DNA from: a virus
Strand: one strand, 5' to 3'
Virus record (IMG/VR): IMGVR_UViG_3300045452_000008
Coordinates: 1-22,336 of that record
Length of the DNA: 22,336 nucleotides
Shown: positions 8,391-16,322 of the stretch, in pieces
Position numbering within the stretch: position 1 is the stretch's first letter
Layout of the letters: the number at the start of each line of letters is the position of its first letter
The notes under the pieces: generated by a model
Seen by the model: only the letters and a program-made list of their open reading frames with translations
The model's database searches: none
Told to the model about the DNA's origin: nothing
Position numbers and translations under genes: made by a program

Positions 8391-9299
8391 TCAGCCGGAC
8401 CTGAATCCGGCCTCGAACTCGTCGTTGTCCGACGGGCTCATTGCGGGTTTGCCGACGGTCCCTCGCGGGGCGACGGCGGCTGCGAGCACGCGGCTTCGCG
8501 TGGGGCTTGCGGCCGGGGCAGCTGGAGTGGTGGGTTGAGGCGTGGGCGGCGGTGCGTCGCGGTGCGCCTTGTACAGGCGCAGCATGCGAGAGGCATCGCG
8601 CAGGCTCGCCGATTCGGCCAGGGCCTTGATCTCTTCGGGCTGCTTGTTCAGCCACGCATCGAATTCAGGCTTTTTGACTTCCTCGCGCCAGTCTCCGTCG
8701 ACGATCTCGTCCAGGCGGCTGTCAACGACTTCCGTGCGAACCGTGGCCGTGCGCTCCTGGACCACCTTCTCGATGGTCTCGGGGTCGACGGCGGCGCCTC
8801 GCAGCGGCAGCTTGTCCAGCATGCGCTGCATGCCCTTGATGTGCAGGGCAGCGAGATCCGGGAACTCGGCTTTGAGTTCGGCGAAATCTTCCTCAGACAG
8901 TTTCAGCGGCTGGCCAGCGGGTTGTTCCCGCAGGTCTTTCAGGATGCGCTCGACACCACCGATCTTGCCGTACACCTTGTCCGCCGTCTGCTGCAGGTTG
9001 GCCTTGAGGTTGTCCACCTCGGAGGCCTTGCGCATGATGTCGTCGAACTGGGCGCGCGTGATCTGCACATACTCGGGCGGCTCGGCCGGCGCAGTCTCAG
9101 CAGCGGGTGCTGCCGGTTCTTCACCAGTCGTGGGTGCCTCGGGCTGAGATTCGGCGCCTTCGCTGGGCTGTGCTTCGGCGGTCGACCCCGGCGTTTCCGT
9201 GGGGGTGCCTGAGAAGCCAGCGTCGAAATCGGCGTCGTGCTCGTCGTGCTGGGTGTCCAGGTTGTCCTGGCCTTCTGCCACTGTCGTCTCTCCACTCAT
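8391..9299 (-). CDS. Capsid scaffolding protein
   Basis: 302 residues, acidic and mostly helical, immediately upstream of the coat gene, which fits a scaffold that templates procapsid assembly and then leaves. Residues 1-75 are acidic and Pro/Ala/Glu-rich (disordered). Residues about 80-250 are charged helices (ITRAQFDDIMRKASEVDNLK, then KVVQERTATVRTEVVDSRLD). A Pro/Ala/Thr linker precedes the C-terminus DNDEFEAGFRSG. A near copy of the end motif occurs at residues 24-29 (DFDAGF). ATG 9299 has CGGAG at good spacing. Length is close to P22 scaffold (303). No protease domain is visible. Confidence 0.85.
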   Translation of the reverse strand: MSGETTVAEGQDNLDTQHDEHDADFDAGFSGTPTETPGSTAEAQPSEGAESQPEAPTTGEEPAAPAAETAPAEPPEYVQITRAQFDDIMRKASEVDNLKANLQQTADKVYGKIGGVERILKDLREQPAGQPLKLSEEDFAELKAEFPDLAALHIKGMQRMLDKLPLRGAAVDPETIEKVVQERTATVRTEVVDSRLDEIVDGDWREEVKKPEFDAWLNKQPEEIKALAESASLRDASRMLRLYKAHRDAPPPTPQPTTPAAPAASPTRSRVLAAAVAPRGTVGKPAMSPSDNDEFEAGFRSG

Positions 9300-9318
9300 T
9301 TGATGCTCCGGTTACTAC

Positions 9319-9338
9319 AAAGCCCGCACGAGGCGGGC
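9319..9338 (-). terminator. Intergenic hairpin before scaffold gene
   Basis: A 6-bp minus-strand stem (GCCCGC/GCGGGC, loop of 5) followed by TTTG. It is weak as a terminator. It occupies the 95-base gap between the 78-residue gene and the scaffold gene. Confidence 0.45.
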
Positions 9339-9394
9339 CGCGAACATGCAGCCGGCGGTGTTTATCCGTGGGCTGCCACGAATTGCCGTGCGAC

Positions 9395-9631
9395 TCACTC
9401 GGAGTCGGGCGGCAGGATTGGGAGGTCTTTGTCCAGGACCAGCATCGCCTTCACATGGGCGATCTGGCCGCGCAGGGCAGCGGTCTGCTCTGCGCTCAGG
9501 GATTCGTTGTCGTTGCGCTCACGCAGGCGCTGCAGTTCCTTTTCGAGGTGGGCCTTGATGACCTGCCAGGTGTCGCTCTGGCGCTGGCCAGGGCTCAGAC
9601 GAAAAGGCGGCTGCGGCGTGATGATGTTCAT
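9395..9631 (-). CDS. Small helical protein of unknown function
   Basis: 78 residues. A short N-terminal region with Pro and Gln is followed by one long charged helix (TWQVIKAHLEKELQRLRERN) and a second helix (SLSAEQTAALRGQIAHVKAM), then a Pro-rich end. This looks like a helical hairpin or coiled coil. The ATG overlaps the stop of the DUF5856-like gene as ATGA, indicating translational coupling. Position between portal and scaffold suggests an assembly or virion accessory part. No family recognised. Confidence 0.75.
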   Translation of the reverse strand: MNIITPQPPFRLSPGQRQSDTWQVIKAHLEKELQRLRERNDNESLSAEQTAALRGQIAHVKAMLVLDKDLPILPPDSE

Positions 9632-9981
9632 TGGAAGCGTTCCAGCTTGTAGACCGTGCGGGTGTAGACGCAGACCAGGGCGTCGACCAGGCTAGCCACG
9701 CTCTGCGAGTCACCGGCGATCTCGTCGCGGTTGCTCTCGATCCAGTCGCCCTCCTCGCGCAGGTAGGCGGCGATGTCGTTGACGTCCGGCGTCATGATCT
9801 CGACGTCGCCCAGCGGCGCCAGCTGGCCCTGGTAGCACTCCACGAGCTCGTCCAGAGCCTTGACGACGTCCTCGTAGAAGTGGCCGAGGTGCTTGTGCTT
9901 GGCGTAGCTGGTCGTGGTCAGGTGCTGCAGGTGCGCGATGTTGCGGGCGGCGAAGACGCGGCCGACGAGTTCCTCGATCAT
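9628..9981 (-). CDS. DUF5856-like helical protein (ferritin-like pattern)
   Basis: 117 residues. The N-terminal half shows ARNIAHLQHLTTTSYAKHKH followed by LGHFYEDVVKALDELVECYQG. This spacing of Asn-Ala-His, Ser-Tyr-Ala-x-His and Phe-Tyr-Asp/Glu on successive helices is that of DUF5856-type phage proteins, whose helical bundle resembles Dps/ferritin. Several His and Glu residues could bind metal. The second half is helical (DVNDIAAYLREEGDWIESNR). ATG overlaps the preceding stop as ATGA, and its own stop overlaps the next ATG. A role in DNA protection or as a virion component is possible but unproven; the family call is from memory of the pattern. Confidence 0.72.
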   Translation of the reverse strand: MIEELVGRVFAARNIAHLQHLTTTSYAKHKHLGHFYEDVVKALDELVECYQGQLAPLGDVEIMTPDVNDIAAYLREEGDWIESNRDEIAGDSQSVASLVDALVCVYTRTVYKLERFQ

Positions 9982-10334
9982 CGCTTCACTCCCTTGAATC
10001 CAGCATCAAACTCCTCTTGTGCAGACCTTGGCATTGGCATCTGCTCACCTGGTGCGGCAAATGGACTCTTTCCGGCTTTGATCCTTTGCATGGCCCAGTC
10101 AATCGACTTTTTAAAGATTTCGTCGTTCGGCTCCCCGCCATTGACCAGGAAATCAATCTCTTCTTTTGTGAGCATGGGGTTGATCAGAGGGAATTGGATT
10201 TCCTTCCCGTCAACTTCTACGCCGGCCCCCAGTTCGGTGGACAGGGCCTTGCCGTCCTTTGTTTTGATCTCGCCAAACCAGCCGAGACCCTTTTGGGTGC
10301 CATCAGCTCGCGTGCCGTACTGCGCTGGGTCCAT
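9978..10334 (-). CDS. Conserved phage protein after the portal, unknown function
   Basis: 118 residues. The central segment (FPLINPMLTKEEIDFLVNGG, then IFKKSIDWAMQRIKAGKSPFA) is a pattern I recognise from uncharacterised proteins encoded beside podovirus portals. The N-terminus (GTRADGTQKGLGWFGEI) is typical of the same proteins. The C-terminus AQEEFDAGFKGVKR carries the EF-x-x-GF peptide also seen at the ends of the scaffold and of the 107-residue protein at 16322. AGAGG lies six bases before ATG 10334. Probably a minor virion or assembly protein; that is context inference. Confidence 0.75.
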   Translation of the reverse strand: MDPAQYGTRADGTQKGLGWFGEIKTKDGKALSTELGAGVEVDGKEIQFPLINPMLTKEEIDFLVNGGEPNDEIFKKSIDWAMQRIKAGKSPFAAPGEQMPMPRSAQEEFDAGFKGVKR

Positions 10335-10337
10335 GGT

Positions 10338-12722
10338 TTACCTCTGGAATGACTGGCCAGCAGGCGCTCGGCCCGCGGGCTCGACGGGCGGCTTCGGCAA
10401 CGATGATGCCCTGGCACCGGCCATGGCCAACTGGCGGGTTGTCTGCAGCTTCATGACCGTATCCGCCAGCTTGGTCTTGTTGTCCTCGACGCTGATGCCC
10501 TTGTTGATCTGCAGCGTCAGGTAGGCGATCTCGCGCTTGATGGCCAGCTCCTCGCGGCGCGTCATGGCGTTGGTCTGGTCGCGGCGCTCCAGGGACTGCG
10601 TGTAGGCCGTGTCGCGGTCGGTGTCCATCTTGGCGCGCTGCAGCGTGATCTGGCCGCGGGCCTGCTCGATCCTCTCGGCGCTGGCCGCCCGGATCTTGGC
10701 GACCTGCACGGCCGGCGCCTCGGGCTGCGGCTGGCTGCGCATGGTCTGCAGCTCCTCGTCGGTGTAGCGGGCGCGGCGCGGGTCCATGCGCTTGGCGCGC
10801 AGGAACTCCTCGGCTACCTTGGCGGGGTTCATCTCGTAGGCCGGGTTCAGCGACAGGCCCAGCATGGCCGTCAGCGTCTGCTCCTGGATGGCCTTCTCGA
10901 CCATGGCGATGGAGCCGCGGGCGTTGATCTTGAAGTCGCCCTTCTCGTCAGCCGGCACGTCGGGGTCCAGCAGCAGCCACTCGTAGAGGTCGTTCACCAG
11001 GGGCTCGGTGACGCAGTCGTCGACGTTGTAGCCGAGGTTGCGCAGCAGACTGTTGGCGTTGGTGTTCTGCAGCTCGGCCTGGCCGAAGGTCTGCGGATCC
11101 TGGGCGCCGGTCTGGCCTTGGCTGATCAGCGGGATGTTGCTGGCTTCCTCCGCCAGCTTGAACCCGTACTGGATCACGCCCATGATCTGCTGCCCCAGGT
11201 TGGGGAACTCCACGGACATGAAGGCCTTGCGGACATCATCGCCGCCGGCACCATCCAGCTTGTACCAGAGCTTGTCCGGGGTGATGGTCCAGTTTCCGTC
11301 GGCCGGCACCACGGCGCCCTGGTCGACCACGATCTGCGCGCCGCTGCTGATGCCGGCGTTGTCCAGCAGGCGGCGGGTGCCGGCGTTGACAATGCTCTGC
11401 GCCAGGCTGACCTGCTCGGCCACGCCGATGCCGGCCCAGAAACCAGCGCGGCGGCTCCACGGCAGCACGCGGTAGGGGAAGCCGCCGGTCTTCTCCATCG
11501 GGTTCAGCGTGGCCCGGATCACGGTGTCGTTGACCACGGTCACGATGGCGTAGACCGTCTGCATGTCCTCGGGCAGGTCCTCGCTGCCCACGGCGGGCTC
11601 GAGCGCCAGGAAGTCGTCGCGCTTGAGCGTGCCGTAGAAGTACCAGATCTCGTACTGGCTGTCGTTGACGGGCTTGTTGGGGTTCTGATTCTCCAGCCGG
11701 CACTTGCCCGGGCCCTCGGCAATGACCTTGTCGATCTGGCCGGCGATGTACAGCGGCTGGCCGGTGTGCTGGTCGCGCTCGTCCTTGAGGGCCTGCAGCG
11801 TGGCCTCGGCGATGCGGTCACGCTCGCAGACGTAGTCGCCCTGGTGGATGTCCTCGCCGCAGGCTCCGTGCGGGAAGAAGTTCCAGGGGTCGATCCACTT
11901 CACGGCCGGCGCGACCTTCTCCTGGACCACCATGGTGGCCACGCCGTTCTGCACGCTGATGCTGGCGGCCTTCTGCAGCTCAGGCACCGGTCCCTTGAGC
12001 ACGCCGACACCCAGACGGGCGGAATCGAAGATGACGCGCCGCATCTGCTTCGGGTACTGGCTTTCCAGCAACCAGTCGTAGATGCGGTTCTCGGCCTTCT
12101 CCGCTGCCTTCGCGGCCTTGTCGAACTCGGCCTTGATGATGTCGCCGACCGTCGTGGGCTTGGGCGGCTGCGGCGGCTGGCCCGGCATCTGTGGCGGCTG
12201 CTGCATCAGCGGCTGGCCATCGGGGCCTGCCACCGGCGTCTGGTCCTGGGTCTTGTTGATGAGATCCGGTACCGGCGTCGGGTCGAAGCTGAACGCCTTG
12301 TCGTCAATGGGCAGGACGATCTCGCTGATCTTGGCCGCGCCCATGTCCACATAGCGGGCCGTCAGCCGAACGAATGCCGTGCTCTTGCTGTCGCCGCGCT
12401 TCTGCTGGGCCCGGGTCAGCGGGCCGGTGATGCCCGTGGGCTTGCGCCAGTTCTGGCGGTCAGCGGCCGGGTTGGCGCTGTCGATGCACTGGTAGGCGTT
12501 CTCGCACGCCGTCCAGACCTCCTCGATGCCTGATTCCTTGCGGTCCCGGATGGCCTCGTCGCGCAGGCGGCTGATGATCTCGCTCAGCGTGTCCAGCCGG
12601 CGCTGGCGGCGCTCGTGCTCGGACTCCGCGGCCTGGTCAAAGCCGTCGCCTGCCGTGTGCTCGGGCGTGCTCCGCCCCTGCAGCTCTTCCGGCAGGTCGG
12701 GATCGTAGGCTTCGAAGGCCAT
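10338..12722 (-). CDS. Portal protein
   Basis: 794 residues, in the size range of large podovirus portals (P22 gp1 is 725). It lies downstream of the large terminase, whose motor docks on it, and forms the ring through which DNA enters and leaves. After an acidic N-terminus come helices with RQNWRKPTGITGPLTRAQQK and SKSTAFVRLTARYVDMGAAK, typical of this portal class. A Pro/Gln/Gly-rich insert lies at about residues 165-190. The core has VKWIDPWNFFPHGACG and YDWLLESQYPKQMRRVIFDS. The last about 130 residues are long charged helices, likely the barrel extending into the capsid. ATG 12722 has a poor ribosome site and follows the previous TAA by three bases, so reinitiation is likely. Confidence 0.9.
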   Translation of the reverse strand: MAFEAYDPDLPEELQGRSTPEHTAGDGFDQAAESEHERRQRRLDTLSEIISRLRDEAIRDRKESGIEEVWTACENAYQCIDSANPAADRQNWRKPTGITGPLTRAQQKRGDSKSTAFVRLTARYVDMGAAKISEIVLPIDDKAFSFDPTPVPDLINKTQDQTPVAGPDGQPLMQQPPQMPGQPPQPPKPTTVGDIIKAEFDKAAKAAEKAENRIYDWLLESQYPKQMRRVIFDSARLGVGVLKGPVPELQKAASISVQNGVATMVVQEKVAPAVKWIDPWNFFPHGACGEDIHQGDYVCERDRIAEATLQALKDERDQHTGQPLYIAGQIDKVIAEGPGKCRLENQNPNKPVNDSQYEIWYFYGTLKRDDFLALEPAVGSEDLPEDMQTVYAIVTVVNDTVIRATLNPMEKTGGFPYRVLPWSRRAGFWAGIGVAEQVSLAQSIVNAGTRRLLDNAGISSGAQIVVDQGAVVPADGNWTITPDKLWYKLDGAGGDDVRKAFMSVEFPNLGQQIMGVIQYGFKLAEEASNIPLISQGQTGAQDPQTFGQAELQNTNANSLLRNLGYNVDDCVTEPLVNDLYEWLLLDPDVPADEKGDFKINARGSIAMVEKAIQEQTLTAMLGLSLNPAYEMNPAKVAEEFLRAKRMDPRRARYTDEELQTMRSQPQPEAPAVQVAKIRAASAERIEQARGQITLQRAKMDTDRDTAYTQSLERRDQTNAMTRREELAIKREIAYLTLQINKGISVEDNKTKLADTVMKLQTTRQLAMAGARASSLPKPPVEPAGRAPAGQSFQR

Positions 12723-12725
12723 GGG

Positions 12726-13091
12726 TTAGGCGGTGGCCACCAGGGTGACGGTCCACACTGCCCCGGTTCCCGGCGTTGTCAGGTTGGGGCGCACGTACAG
12801 CGGGTGCTCATTGGTCTCGGCGCCGCCCGATGCCGTCATGGTGGCTGCCGTGCTGCCGCCGACCTTGGTCAGCGGATACCAGTTCGTGCCGTCGTTGCTG
12901 CCCTCGAAGGCCAGGGTGGCACCGCCTGCGGTACCGGCCACGCCCTGCCAGTTGAAGTTCTTGAAGCCAGCCACGGGCACACCGCGGCCGTCGGCATTAG
13001 CAGTGGTCAGCGCCCAGCTGGCTTGCAGGATGGCTCCCTTCGGGGCCGGCAGCTCGCTGTTGGGTTTGATGGTGGGGACGACAGTGGCCAT
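12726..13091 (-). CDS. Small beta-rich protein between terminase and portal
   Basis: 121 residues, predicted beta-sandwich. The segment LAFEGSNDGTNWYPLTKVGG is a pattern shared by many phage surface or decoration-type beta domains, and PLYVRPNLTTPGTGAVWTVT forms the closing strands. There are no cysteines or catalytic motifs. Strong AGGAG six bases before ATG 13091 suggests good expression. Its place between terminase and portal is unusual for a decoration protein. The call of virion surface protein is tentative. Confidence 0.75.
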   Translation of the reverse strand: MATVVPTIKPNSELPAPKGAILQASWALTTANADGRGVPVAGFKNFNWQGVAGTAGGATLAFEGSNDGTNWYPLTKVGGSTAATMTASGGAETNEHPLYVRPNLTTPGTGAVWTVTLVATA

Positions 13092-13117
13092 GTCTGGCTC
13101 CTATGGAGTGTGTGGGG

Positions 13118-14638
13118 TCAGCCCAGCATTCCGGCTGCTGGGTCTCGGGTCTGGTAGGCAGGGATGCGCGCGGCCGGGCGGTTGGCGCTGGTAACGGCCT
13201 GAATACCGCCGGTCTCCATGGCTGCGTACTGCAGCGCGTCGTGCGGGTGCGAGAACTTGTTCTTGACGGGTTCGTCGGTGTAGCGCTCGTCGCCGGTCAC
13301 CTGCACGCGGCGGTACTTGTAGCCACCGTTGAAGCCCTTGCGCAGAAGCCGGCAGTCCTCATCCAGCAGGAAGGCTGGCTGGCCACCGATCAGCTTGGAC
13401 AGATACCAGGCCACGGCGCCACGGCGCGGCAAGAAAGCGTTGGTCTTGGCGGCGCGGATTTTGAGGTTCTTGGCCCGCACTTCCTGGAAGCACGACTTCT
13501 CATCGGTCTGCGCCTTCTGCTCGCCGGCCGGATCGCCGACCAGCTCGATCATCGTGTCCTTCTTGCGCCACCAGGCGTCGTAGTTCGTCACCAGATACGG
13601 GATCAGTGCGTCCTCCAGGAACTGGCGGATGCCCATGTCTTCGCCGCATATCTCGTCCAGCACCAGGATGCGGCCACGCGCGTCGGTCTGCGTGATGACA
13701 GCTGCCGGCGTCAGGCCGAAGTCCATGCCGATGACCAGCTTGACGCCCTGCACGGCATAGATCTGCCGCACGTGCATGGCCTCGTTGAACTCCTGGTACA
13801 CGGGCTTGCCGTCGTGCACGCTGCCGTACTGGCCCAGGATGTAGACCTTGATCCAGTGCTCGGTCTTGCCGGCCACCTGGCGCAGCCAGTAGCCGTAGCC
13901 CATGCTGTGGTTCTGGACGTTCTCGGCCTCGGGGTTCGGGATGTACTTGCCGTCAGGGTTCTTAATCAGGGCCCCGGGCTGGGCGAAGAACTCGTAGAGC
14001 GGCTGGTCCTCTTCCATAAGGCCCATCTCGACCAGCTGGCGGACCAGATCGGCGCGCTGCTCGAGTTCCTCCGGTGTCGGCTCCTCGGCCAGCATGTAGT
14101 ACCAGTGGTCGTCGTCAGGCGAGTTGGTGTCCATGATCACGCCAGACCACGTGCACCCGCCCTGGGCCTTGCTTGGATAGCGACCCACGCGGCCAGTGGC
14201 CATGTCGAACACGGCCTTGGGCAGTTCGCTGACCTCGTTGAGCCAGATCCCGGTCAGATCAAGGGATTTCAGCTTCTTGACGTCATCCGGGCGGTCCAGC
14301 GACAGAAACAGCAGCTCGATCTCGACCTTGGTGCCATCCGGCAGCCGGCGCTCAAACACCGATACGATCGGCGCGCTGTAGACCGTGGCCGCACCTGGCG
14401 CCCAGTCTTCCCAGGTCTTGATGGTCGTGGACTTGAGCTCGGGGTAGCTGTTACGCACCGCAGCCCAGCGGGTCTTGCGCACGCCGTTCCAGGCCTCTTG
14501 CTCGACGCCGCGGCGGATGATCTCCATGCAGCAGGTCACTGACTTGCCGGTGCCAATGGGCCCGCGCAGGCCGCGCACAAAGGCCTTGGATCGGTGGAAC
14601 TGCTTGGCGGTCGGCTCGGCGTTGTAGACGATGCTCAT
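13118..14638 (-). CDS. terL: Terminase large subunit
   Basis: 506 residues; the ATP-driven packaging motor and endonuclease. Walker A is GPIGTGKS at residues 26-33, and Walker B with catalytic Glu is TGIWLNE ending near 135. A TNSPDDDHWY segment near 171-180 fits the coupling motif. The RNase-H-like nuclease has acidic residues in GMDFG (Asp306), GDPAG (Asp369) and HPHDALQ (Asp467), the expected three. The start ATG overlaps the stop of the small subunit as ATGA. All key residues look intact. Confidence 0.95.
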   Translation of the reverse strand: MSIVYNAEPTAKQFHRSKAFVRGLRGPIGTGKSVTCCMEIIRRGVEQEAWNGVRKTRWAAVRNSYPELKSTTIKTWEDWAPGAATVYSAPIVSVFERRLPDGTKVEIELLFLSLDRPDDVKKLKSLDLTGIWLNEVSELPKAVFDMATGRVGRYPSKAQGGCTWSGVIMDTNSPDDDHWYYMLAEEPTPEELEQRADLVRQLVEMGLMEEDQPLYEFFAQPGALIKNPDGKYIPNPEAENVQNHSMGYGYWLRQVAGKTEHWIKVYILGQYGSVHDGKPVYQEFNEAMHVRQIYAVQGVKLVIGMDFGLTPAAVITQTDARGRILVLDEICGEDMGIRQFLEDALIPYLVTNYDAWWRKKDTMIELVGDPAGEQKAQTDEKSCFQEVRAKNLKIRAAKTNAFLPRRGAVAWYLSKLIGGQPAFLLDEDCRLLRKGFNGGYKYRRVQVTGDERYTDEPVKNKFSHPHDALQYAAMETGGIQAVTSANRPAARIPAYQTRDPAAGMLG

Positions 14639-15294
14639 CAGAAGTTCATAACGATGTCGCCGGTCTGGCCACCTGCGCCGCGTCGGTCATCAATGCCGTA
14701 GGCCACGCGCTCCATGGCGACCAGCTTCTCCAGCATGTCGGTCAGCTTCTTGGCGCTGTCCACCCGGCCGGCCATGGACAGGATCTTGTCCAAGGTCTCG
14801 CGCATCTTGCGCACGCGCTCCTCTTCGGACTTGCTGGGCTTGTCACCCTTCTCGTCCACCAGCAGCTCCATCAGCTGCTCGACCAGGTCACCGTGAGTGG
14901 TCAGGCCCTCGATCTCGCTGAGCAAGGACCGGAACAGGCTGCGGGTGCGCCGGATGTCGTCGCGGTGCTCAATCCGGACCTGGAACTGCTGGTCGGCGTT
15001 AGCGTCGACGATCTGCTCTTCGCTAACTTTTTGCTCAGCGCTTACTAACTTGCGAACTGCGGCGGCGCTAACCTTGTCCTCGGCCTTCTGGCGGATACGG
15101 GCAGTCAGGTCCCTGGTCCAGCCGTCACGCTTGGCGCGCTTGATGATGCCGGCATCCGAGACTCCGAACTCCTTGCCGATGTCCCTGAGAGGGCGGATAC
15201 CGGCGCGGTAGTGGAGCTCGACCTTGTCCCATTCAATACCGGCAGGCTGTGCTGGGGCGGCGGTTTTCTTTACTTTCGTAGCCATATCAGGCAT
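14638..15294 (-). CDS. terS: Terminase small subunit
   Basis: 218 residues. It directly precedes and overlaps terL (ATGA). A helix-turn-helix lies at residues about 33-59 (IRPLRDIGKEFGVSDAGIIK), consistent with recognition of the phage packaging site. The rest is helical and charged (ERVRKMRETLDKILSMAGRV), suited to forming the multimeric ring. Start choice is uncertain: ATG 15294 overlaps the HNH stop by 8 bases, while ATG 15285 follows it directly; neither has a strong ribosome site. Only the first three residues differ. Confidence 0.85.
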   Translation of the reverse strand: MPDMATKVKKTAAPAQPAGIEWDKVELHYRAGIRPLRDIGKEFGVSDAGIIKRAKRDGWTRDLTARIRQKAEDKVSAAAVRKLVSAEQKVSEEQIVDANADQQFQVRIEHRDDIRRTRSLFRSLLSEIEGLTTHGDLVEQLMELLVDEKGDKPSKSEEERVRKMRETLDKILSMAGRVDSAKKLTDMLEKLVAMERVAYGIDDRRGAGGQTGDIVMNF

Positions 15295-15814
15295 CCACGG
15301 CGAAGCTGTTGTGCTTCTTCATGTTGTCGGCTGCGGTCAGGATCTGCAGGTTTGACTGCACATGCAGACCACAGACCAGTGGGTGCTTGAGCGGCACGGT
15401 GTGATCAACATGGCGCTTTATCCCGTCTGCCGCCTCCATTTCCTTGGCGGCTGCGTAGACGGCATTGATAGCCTGGATGTCAGCCCAGGTTGGGGTGGCG
15501 CGGCGCTCGCCGTGCTTTCTGGCGATGTTGTTGGCCCGGATGGCTCCGGGGTTGGCGATGCGCCTGGCGGCTGCCCTTTCCCGGTAGGCCGGCAGCAGTC
15601 GGTCGGCATTGAGCTGGCGATACTGGCGGTTTCTTTTTGATTCATGCTCGCGGCGCTCTTGCCAGCGCAGCTTGTCGTAGGCCTTCTCGCTTCGATACTG
15701 CTTCATGCAGGACTTGCAGTACACCTGCAAACCATCTTTCTTGGCTGAGTTGAGCCCAAATTCTTGCGCTGGCTTGCAGATCTGGCAGCGGGCGCACTTC
15801 TTGGCAGTGGCCAT
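15287..15814 (-). CDS. HNH endonuclease beside the terminase
   Basis: 175 residues. An N-terminal zinc-binding knuckle (CARCQIC at 7-13, then DGLQVYCKSC with Cys33 and Cys36) is followed by a long basic helical linker and a C-terminal HNH core: HVDHTVPLKHPLVCGLH at 135-151, then NLQILTAADNMKKHNS. This is the layout of phage HNH enzymes that often sit next to terminase and can assist packaging-site cleavage. ATG 15814 starts two bases after the previous stop. It could also be a homing-type nuclease, but its place inside the packaging operon favours a packaging role. Confidence 0.85.
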   Translation of the reverse strand: MATAKKCARCQICKPAQEFGLNSAKKDGLQVYCKSCMKQYRSEKAYDKLRWQERREHESKRNRQYRQLNADRLLPAYRERAAARRIANPGAIRANNIARKHGERRATPTWADIQAINAVYAAAKEMEAADGIKRHVDHTVPLKHPLVCGLHVQSNLQILTAADNMKKHNSFAVDA

Positions 15815-15816
15815 AC

Positions 15817-16038
15817 TCAGGCCTTCTTGCCCTTCCCGGTGACAGCGGACTTGGCGCGCTCGAGCAGGCTGGGCTTCTGGAGTGCGGCCTTCTTGGCAGC
15901 CGGCTTGGGGTTGGCGGCCACAGGGGCCGTGGCGCTGGCAGGCTGGGCGGCTTCGGGCTGGGGATCGGAGTCCACCATGACCTTGCGGCTTTCGCCGTTG
16001 ACGACCATGGTGACCTCGTGGCGCAGTTCGTTGCTCAT
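15817..16038 (-). CDS. Small Ala/Pro/Lys-rich protein
   Basis: 73 residues, no family recognised. The first 22 residues form a strand-like start (HEVTMVVNGESRKVMVDSDP), followed by an Ala/Pro linker and a basic C-terminus (SLLERAKSAVTGKGKKA). Perfect AAGGAG six bases before ATG 16038 supports expression. It is probably partly disordered and may bind nucleic acid through its lysines; this is a guess. Upstream of the HNH/terminase group. Confidence 0.7.
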   Translation of the reverse strand: MSNELRHEVTMVVNGESRKVMVDSDPQPEAAQPASATAPVAANPKPAAKKAALQKPSLLERAKSAVTGKGKKA

Positions 16039-16067
16039 GGGGGGCTCCTTCTTGGGGGGTCGGGGAA

Positions 16068-16322
16068 TCAGCGCAGCGCGCTCGCCGGCAATTCCAGGAT
16101 GTTCCTGGCGGCCTGCTGGGTCTTGCTGCGTTCCGCCATACCGGCGGTGGGGAAGTGCTGGGGTTTCTGGCCCTCGGCCGCGGCCAGGCGGTCGAGGTGG
16201 TTGATGGCGACGCCAGCCGTCTTGTGGGCTTGGCTGTTGTGGTCGTAGCCGCCCTCGAAGGTGGTCAGCATCTGGATGTGGCCGTCAGGGGTGTCTTCGA
16301 ACACCAGGATTGCTTTGCCCAT
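16068..16322 (-). CDS. Small conserved phage protein of unknown function
   Basis: 84 residues. The N-terminus GKAILVFEDTPDGHIQMLTT, then FEGGYDHNSQAHKTAGVAIN, is a pattern I know from uncharacterised proteins in the pre-terminase block of proteobacterial phages. ATG 16322 shares its A with the previous stop (TGATG), and GGGAG lies about eight bases upstream; a GTG at 16325 is a less likely start. A single compact alpha/beta domain with no catalytic motif. Confidence 0.75.
   Translation of the reverse strand: MGKAILVFEDTPDGHIQMLTTFEGGYDHNSQAHKTAGVAINHLDRLAAAEGQKPQHFPTAGMAERSKTQQAARNILELPASALR

Noticed and set aside
11118-12533. Long plus-strand open frame opposite the portal gene
   Set aside because: Antisense shadow of the portal coding sequence, with no recognisable domain.
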